In this document: piece by piece, positions 60,115 to 64,000 of the stretch
How positions within the stretch are numbered: position 1 is the first letter of the stretch
Layout of the letters: each line of letters starts with the position of its first letter
NCBI RefSeq assembly: GCF_018390575.1
Contig: NZ_JAHBCJ010000001.1
Coordinates: 372,001-436,000 of the forward strand
Source of the DNA: Bhargavaea massiliensis
GTDB lineage: Bacteria; Bacillota; Bacilli; Bacillales_A; Planococcaceae
Direction of reading: 5' to 3'
DNA: 64,000 nucleotides
The notes under the pieces: generated by a model
The model's input: the letters and a program-made list of their open reading frames with translations, nothing else
Database searches by the model: none
What the model was told of the DNA's origin: nothing
Position numbers and translations under genes: made by a program

Positions 60115-63100
60115 GCCAGTTGACCTCCCTTTTCTTCCTGATCATGGCGTATTCGTCACGCTGGTTTCCGATCGGCCCGTAGTAGTTGAATCCGTAGCTG
60201 AGCTGGGCATAGCCGCCGACCATCTGCGTCGGCTTCATGTGAATGCGCGTCGGCGCATTATGGCTGCCGCCCCGCGTGTCCGTAATTTCCGACCCCGGCG
60301 TCTGGATATGCCGGTCCTGTGCGTGGTAGGCGAGCAATGTGCCGCGCGGGATCCGGTGGCTCGTGACCGCCCGGCAAGTGAGCGCGCCGTTCCGGTTATA
60401 CACTTCTATCCAGTCATTGTCCGAGATGCCGTGCTCCGCCGCTTCCTCGTTGTTCATCCAGGCGACCGGCCCCCCGCGGAACAGCGTCAGCATGTGCAGG
60501 TTATCCTGGTACATGGAGTGGAAGTTCCACTTGCCGTGTGGGGTTAGATACCTGAGGACGAGAGCATCCTTGCCGCCCCGCACTTCCTTGTCCCTCGGTC
60601 CGAACACCATCGGCGGAAGCGTCGGCTTGTAGACCGGGAGCGCCTCACCGTACTGGAGGAAGATCTCATGGTCGATATAGAAGTGCTGGCGGCCGGTAAG
60701 CGTCCGGAATGGCACGAGCCGCTCGATATTCGTCGTGAACGGCGAGTATCTGCGCCCGGACTTGTTGGATCCGCTGAATACCGGAGTCGGGATGACTTCC
60801 CGCGGCTGTGCGGTAATGCTCTGGAATGTGATCCGCTCCGCCGCGCGTTCCGCCGAGATGTCGGCCAGCTCCACGCCGGAAAGCTTTTCCGCTTCCTTGT
60901 AGGCTTTCTGCGACAGGCGCCCGTTTGTCGCGGACGACAGATGAAGCACCGCGTCGGCAGCCTGGCGCGCTGTCTCGAGCTTCGGCAGGCCGCTCTTGAT
61001 CGACTCGTCGTGGTAGACACCGCTGATGCGCTTCAGCTCTTCGTATTCTTCGGCTGCAGAGAAGCTGACGCCGTGCGCGCCGGTCTTGCCGACCTGCAGG
61101 TTCGGACCCAGCGTGATGTACTTGTCGTAAATCTTCGTGTAGTCACGCTCGATGATGCTCAGGTTCGGCATCGTCTTGCCGACGACCGCCTCCACTTCTC
61201 CCTTTGCCCAGTCGCGGACAAGGCCAAGCGGCTGGGAAATCTCGCTTTCCGAGTCATGGTTCAGCGGCGTGCTGACAAGGTCCTTGTAGACGCCCGGCAG
61301 ATGGGTCTCCGCCATCCCTGAGAACACCTTTGCCAGCCCGCGGAAAATGTCCCAGTCGGTACGGGATTCCCAGAGCGGATTAACCGCCGGGTTGAACGGG
61401 TGGACGAACGGATGCATGTCGGTCGAAGACAGGTCGGTCTTTTCGTACCAGGTCGCCGCCGGCAGCACGATGTCCGAGTGAAGCGGTGTCGTCGTCATCC
61501 GGAAGTCGAGCGAGACAAGCAGGTCGAGCTTGCCTTCCACTTCGTCGCGCCAGATGATTTCTTCCGGCTTCACGTCCTCGTTCGGCCGCGCCATTAGCGC
61601 ATCAGCCGTGCCGAGCAGGTGCTTCATGAAATATTCCTGGCCCTTGGCGGAGCTTGAGATCAGGTTCGAGCGCCAGACGAACATCGTGCGCGGGAAGTTT
61701 TCCGGCGCCGCCGGATCCTCGATCGCGAACTTGACTTCGCGGCTCTTGATCTGATCCGCCGCCCGTTCGATGATTTCCTCATTTGTCGTCTTGCCTTCGC
61801 GGGCCGCCTCTTCGGCGAACAGCAGGCTGTTCTTATTGAACTGAGGATAGCTCGGCAGCCATCCGAGCCGCGCCGCCATGACGTTGTAGTCGGCCGGATG
61901 ACGGTAGTCCAGCTTATCGGCAAGCGGTGACTTCAGCGACTCGGTGTCGCCTTCCTCGTAGCGCCACTGCTCGGTCCCGAAGTAGAAGAATGATGTCCCG
62001 TTCTGGAGGCGGGCCGGTCCCTGCCAGTCCTTTGCGAAGGCGAGCGTCGACCACCCCTCGATCGGCCGGCATTTTTCCTGTCCGACGTAGTGCGCCCAGC
62101 CTCCGCCGTTCACGCCTTGGGAAGCAGTGAGGATCACGAGGTTCAGGATCGAGCGGTAAATTGTGTCGGAGTTGAACCAGTGGTTGATTCCGGCGCCCAT
62201 GATGATCATCGAGCGGCCGCCCGTATCCAGAGCGTTTTGCGCGAACTCGCGGGCGATCTGCGTCACGACCGAGGCCTTGACGCCGGTGATGCGCTCCTGC
62301 CAGGCCGGCGTATAGTGCGACTCCGCGTCATCATAGCCTTTCGCGTCATACGGATTGTCCGTCCGGCTCACGCCATATTGGCTCATCATGAGGTCGTAGA
62401 CGGTTGCTGCGTACTGCTCCGTACCATCCGCAAGGCGGACTTTCCGGGCCGGGATAACACGGCGGAACGTGCCGTCACCGGAGTCATCAAAGAACGGGAA
62501 CTCGATCTCCTTCCATTCTTCGCCGTGACCCTCTACGGTAAGTGCCGGCTCGATGCGCGTTCCGTCCTCCTTGTCGAGGATGAGATTCCACTTTCCGTCC
62601 TTTTCCCAGCGCTGGCCCATCGTCCCGTTCGGCACGACGAATTCCCCAGCCGCTTCGTCGAAGATCACCGGCTTCCACTCCGCGTTTTTCGTTTCGCTCC
62701 CGAAATCGCTTGCGCGAAGGAAGCGCCCGGCTTTCAGGGCATCTTCGTGCGGGTCGAGCAAAATCATGAACGGCATGTCCGTGTACTGCTTCGCATAGTC
62801 GATGAACATCTTTTCTTTCCGCTCCTGGTAGAACTCACTCAGGATCACATGTGTCATCGCCTGCGCGAGCGCGGCATCGGTGCCCGGGTGCGGCGCGAGC
62901 CAGTTGTCCGCGAACTTCACGTTGGCGGCAAGGTCAGGAGCGACCGAGACGACCTTCGTCCCCTTGTAGCGCACCTCCGTCATGAAGTGCGCATCCGGTG
63001 TACGCGTGAGCGGCACGTTCGAGCCCCACATCATGAGGTAGCCCGCGTTGTACCAGTCGGATGACTCCGGCACATCCGTCTGCTCGCCCCAGATCTGCGG

Positions 63101-63784
63101 CGAGGAAGGCGGAAGGTCCGCATACCAGTCGTAGAACGACAGCATCTCTCCGCCGAGAAGCGAGATGAACCGCGCGCCGGAAGCGTAGGAGATCATCGAC
63201 ATGGCCGGAATCGGGGTAAAGCCGGCGATCCGGTCCGGTCCGTATTTGCGGATCGTGTAGATGAGCTGCGCGGAAATCAGCTGAAGCGCATCATCCCAGG
63301 CGACACGGATGAGACCGCCCTTGCCCCGGACCCGCTTATAACTCATCGCCTTTTCCGGATTCTCGACGATGCTCGCCCACGCATCAATCGGGTGACCGTT
63401 GTTTTCAGCGAGCGCTTCGCGCCACAGCCTCCACAGCCGTCCGCGCATGTACGGGTACTTCACCCGGTGCGGGCTGTACTCATACCACGAAAATGTGGCC
63501 CCGCGCGGACAGCCGCGCGGCTCGAACTCCGGCATGTCCGGCCCGCAGGACGGATAGTCGATCTGCTGGTTTTCCCAGGTGATGACGCCGTTTTTGACGA
63601 ACACCTTCCAGCTGCAGGAGCCCGTGCAGTTGACGCCATGCGTAGTCCTGACAACCTTGTCATGGGACCAGCGCTGACGGTACATGTTCTCCCAGTCCCG
63701 GCTTTTCTCCTCAAGGACCGACCAGTTCCCCGAGTAGCTCTCTACCGGCTTGAAGAAGTTCAGGCCATATCTTCTCTTTTTCAT
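60104..63784 (-). CDS. narG: Nitrate reductase alpha subunit NarG
   Basis: 1226 aa catalytic subunit holding bis-MGD molybdenum; reduces nitrate to nitrite at the inner face of the membrane. The N-terminal FS0 ligands His49, Cys53, Cys57 and Cys92 occupy the same positions as in E. coli NarG. No twin-arginine signal, as usual for NarG. ATG after AAAGGAGTG. First gene of narGHJI-nreABC. Confidence 0.98.
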   Translation of the reverse strand: MKKRRYGLNFFKPVESYSGNWSVLEEKSRDWENMYRQRWSHDKVVRTTHGVNCTGSCSWKVFVKNGVITWENQQIDYPSCGPDMPEFEPRGCPRGATFSWYEYSPHRVKYPYMRGRLWRLWREALAENNGHPIDAWASIVENPEKAMSYKRVRGKGGLIRVAWDDALQLISAQLIYTIRKYGPDRIAGFTPIPAMSMISYASGARFISLLGGEMLSFYDWYADLPPSSPQIWGEQTDVPESSDWYNAGYLMMWGSNVPLTRTPDAHFMTEVRYKGTKVVSVAPDLAANVKFADNWLAPHPGTDAALAQAMTHVILSEFYQERKEKMFIDYAKQYTDMPFMILLDPHEDALKAGRFLRASDFGSETKNAEWKPVIFDEAAGEFVVPNGTMGQRWEKDGKWNLILDKEDGTRIEPALTVEGHGEEWKEIEFPFFDDSGDGTFRRVIPARKVRLADGTEQYAATVYDLMMSQYGVSRTDNPYDAKGYDDAESHYTPAWQERITGVKASVVTQIAREFAQNALDTGGRSMIIMGAGINHWFNSDTIYRSILNLVILTASQGVNGGGWAHYVGQEKCRPIEGWSTLAFAKDWQGPARLQNGTSFFYFGTEQWRYEEGDTESLKSPLADKLDYRHPADYNVMAARLGWLPSYPQFNKNSLLFAEEAAREGKTTNEEIIERAADQIKSREVKFAIEDPAAPENFPRTMFVWRSNLISSSAKGQEYFMKHLLGTADALMARPNEDVKPEEIIWRDEVEGKLDLLVSLDFRMTTTPLHSDIVLPAATWYEKTDLSSTDMHPFVHPFNPAVNPLWESRTDWDIFRGLAKVFSGMAETHLPGVYKDLVSTPLNHDSESEISQPLGLVRDWAKGEVEAVVGKTMPNLSIIERDYTKIYDKYITLGPNLQVGKTGAHGVSFSAAEEYEELKRISGVYHDESIKSGLPKLETARQAADAVLHLSSATNGRLSQKAYKEAEKLSGVELADISAERAAERITFQSITAQPREVIPTPVFSGSNKSGRRYSPFTTNIERLVPFRTLTGRQHFYIDHEIFLQYGEALPVYKPTLPPMVFGPRDKEVRGGKDALVLRYLTPHGKWNFHSMYQDNLHMLTLFRGGPVAWMNNEEAAEHGISDNDWIEVYNRNGALTCRAVTSHRIPRGTLLAYHAQDRHIQTPGSEITDTRGGSHNAPTRIHMKPTQMVGGYAQLSYGFNYYGPIGNQRDEYAMIRKKREVNWLED

Positions 63785-63830
63785 TCATCCGACACTCCTT
63801 TGTGGACAGGGCAATTGGACAGAATGCTAG

Positions 63831-63888
63831 TGGTACTATTCTGATAGTTCCATTATGGAGGTTTATGCCAACTCTTCCCATTAGGGAA
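63831..63888 (-). promoter_or_regulatory. narG promoter with candidate NreC site
   Basis: The perfect palindrome TTCCC-N4-GGGAA lies at 63875-63888. On the minus strand TTGGCA follows it, then ACTATC (63843-63848) 17 bp on. A second palindrome, ACTAT-N4-ATAGT inside GGTACTAT/ATAGTTCC (63831-63850), covers the -10 area and might bind another regulator. No clear Fnr box was seen. Confidence 0.55.
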
Positions 63889-64000
63889 AGACCTATCGGG
63901 CGGCGGGAATTCCCTTTATCGGACGGTGAAAAACGGGATTGTGGCAGATTCGCCAGGAAGATACCGGGGGACCGGACGGTCTTGTGGCAAGTTGGCTGCC
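63889..64000. other. Unassigned sequence upstream of narG
   Basis: No ORF with a convincing ribosome site begins or ends in the last 110 bp. It holds GGCGGGAATTCCC and GGGATTGTGGC stretches without clear symmetry to the sites above. Confidence 0.4.

Noticed and set aside
63785-64000. Fnr or Rex box before narG
   Set aside because: No TGTGA-N6-TCACA or TTGTGAA-type site was found; regulation more likely runs through NreABC.

Overview
The window (about 57% GC by eye) reads as a chromosome segment of a Gram-positive Bacillales bacterium. Strong Shine-Dalgarno sites (GGAGG types), frequent GTG/TTG starts, B. subtilis-type gene orders (yhcEFGHI, ydbST, oppABCDF), a CotF-like coat protein and a Staphylococcus-like nar-nre cluster fit a high-GC member of the Planococcaceae; the genus is a guess. 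No rRNA, tRNA or CRISPR was seen.

Layout. 1-3.2 kb: end of a sugar ABC importer operon and a CotF-like gene. 3.2-9.7 kb: DUF2207 membrane protein, ydbS-ydbT PH-domain pair, a Trp-type alkyltransferase-like protein, an acetamidase/formamidase, and a HAAS/PadR pair. 10-12.5 kb: M28 aminopeptidase, a mini WYL protein behind LexA-like operators, mscL. 12.5-17 kb: a more AT-rich island with a split LanB-type dehydratase (glutamylation protein plus elimination-domain protein), a 36-aa exported peptide ending in a PapR-like TDLPYELVTK, and a divergent PlcR-like regulator; a perfect PlcR box lies upstream of the peptide gene. 17-25.6 kb: glutaminase, a 31-aa membrane peptide, M15 peptidase, glutamate racemase, the yhcEFGHI ABC operon, a decayed IS1182-type element, a TSUP permease and an ECF sigma/anti-sigma pair. 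27-39 kb: coiled-coil protein, frameshifted lipoprotein, acyl-CoA thioesterase, oppABCDF, and a peptidase set (dipeptidase, C26 amidotransferase, LD-carboxypeptidase, DppA-like) that fits use of imported cell-wall or D-amino-acid peptides. 39.4-43.6 kb: an AT-richer row of seven YezG-family immunity genes plus a YrhA-like pseudogene with no toxin, flanked by two tiny membrane proteins. 43.6-46.3 kb: aldehyde dehydrogenase, AAC(3)-family acetyltransferase. 46.4-64 kb: a complete nitrate-respiration unit: narGHJI, the nreABC oxygen/nitrate sensing system, a hemerythrin protein, a NarK transporter fused to a PAS domain, and molybdenum-cofactor genes (moeB, moaB, moaC, moeA, mobB, moaE, moaD, mobA, moaA).

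Two things stand out. First, the PlcR/PapR-like module joined to a split LanB pair, which looks like a signalling or modified-peptide system that I cannot match to a described one. Second, seven intergenic arrays of degenerate tandem repeats with a period of about 21 bp; two share one sequence family and the others have different sequences but nearly the same period. One of them reads as a complete 29-codon ORF of heptapeptide repeats.
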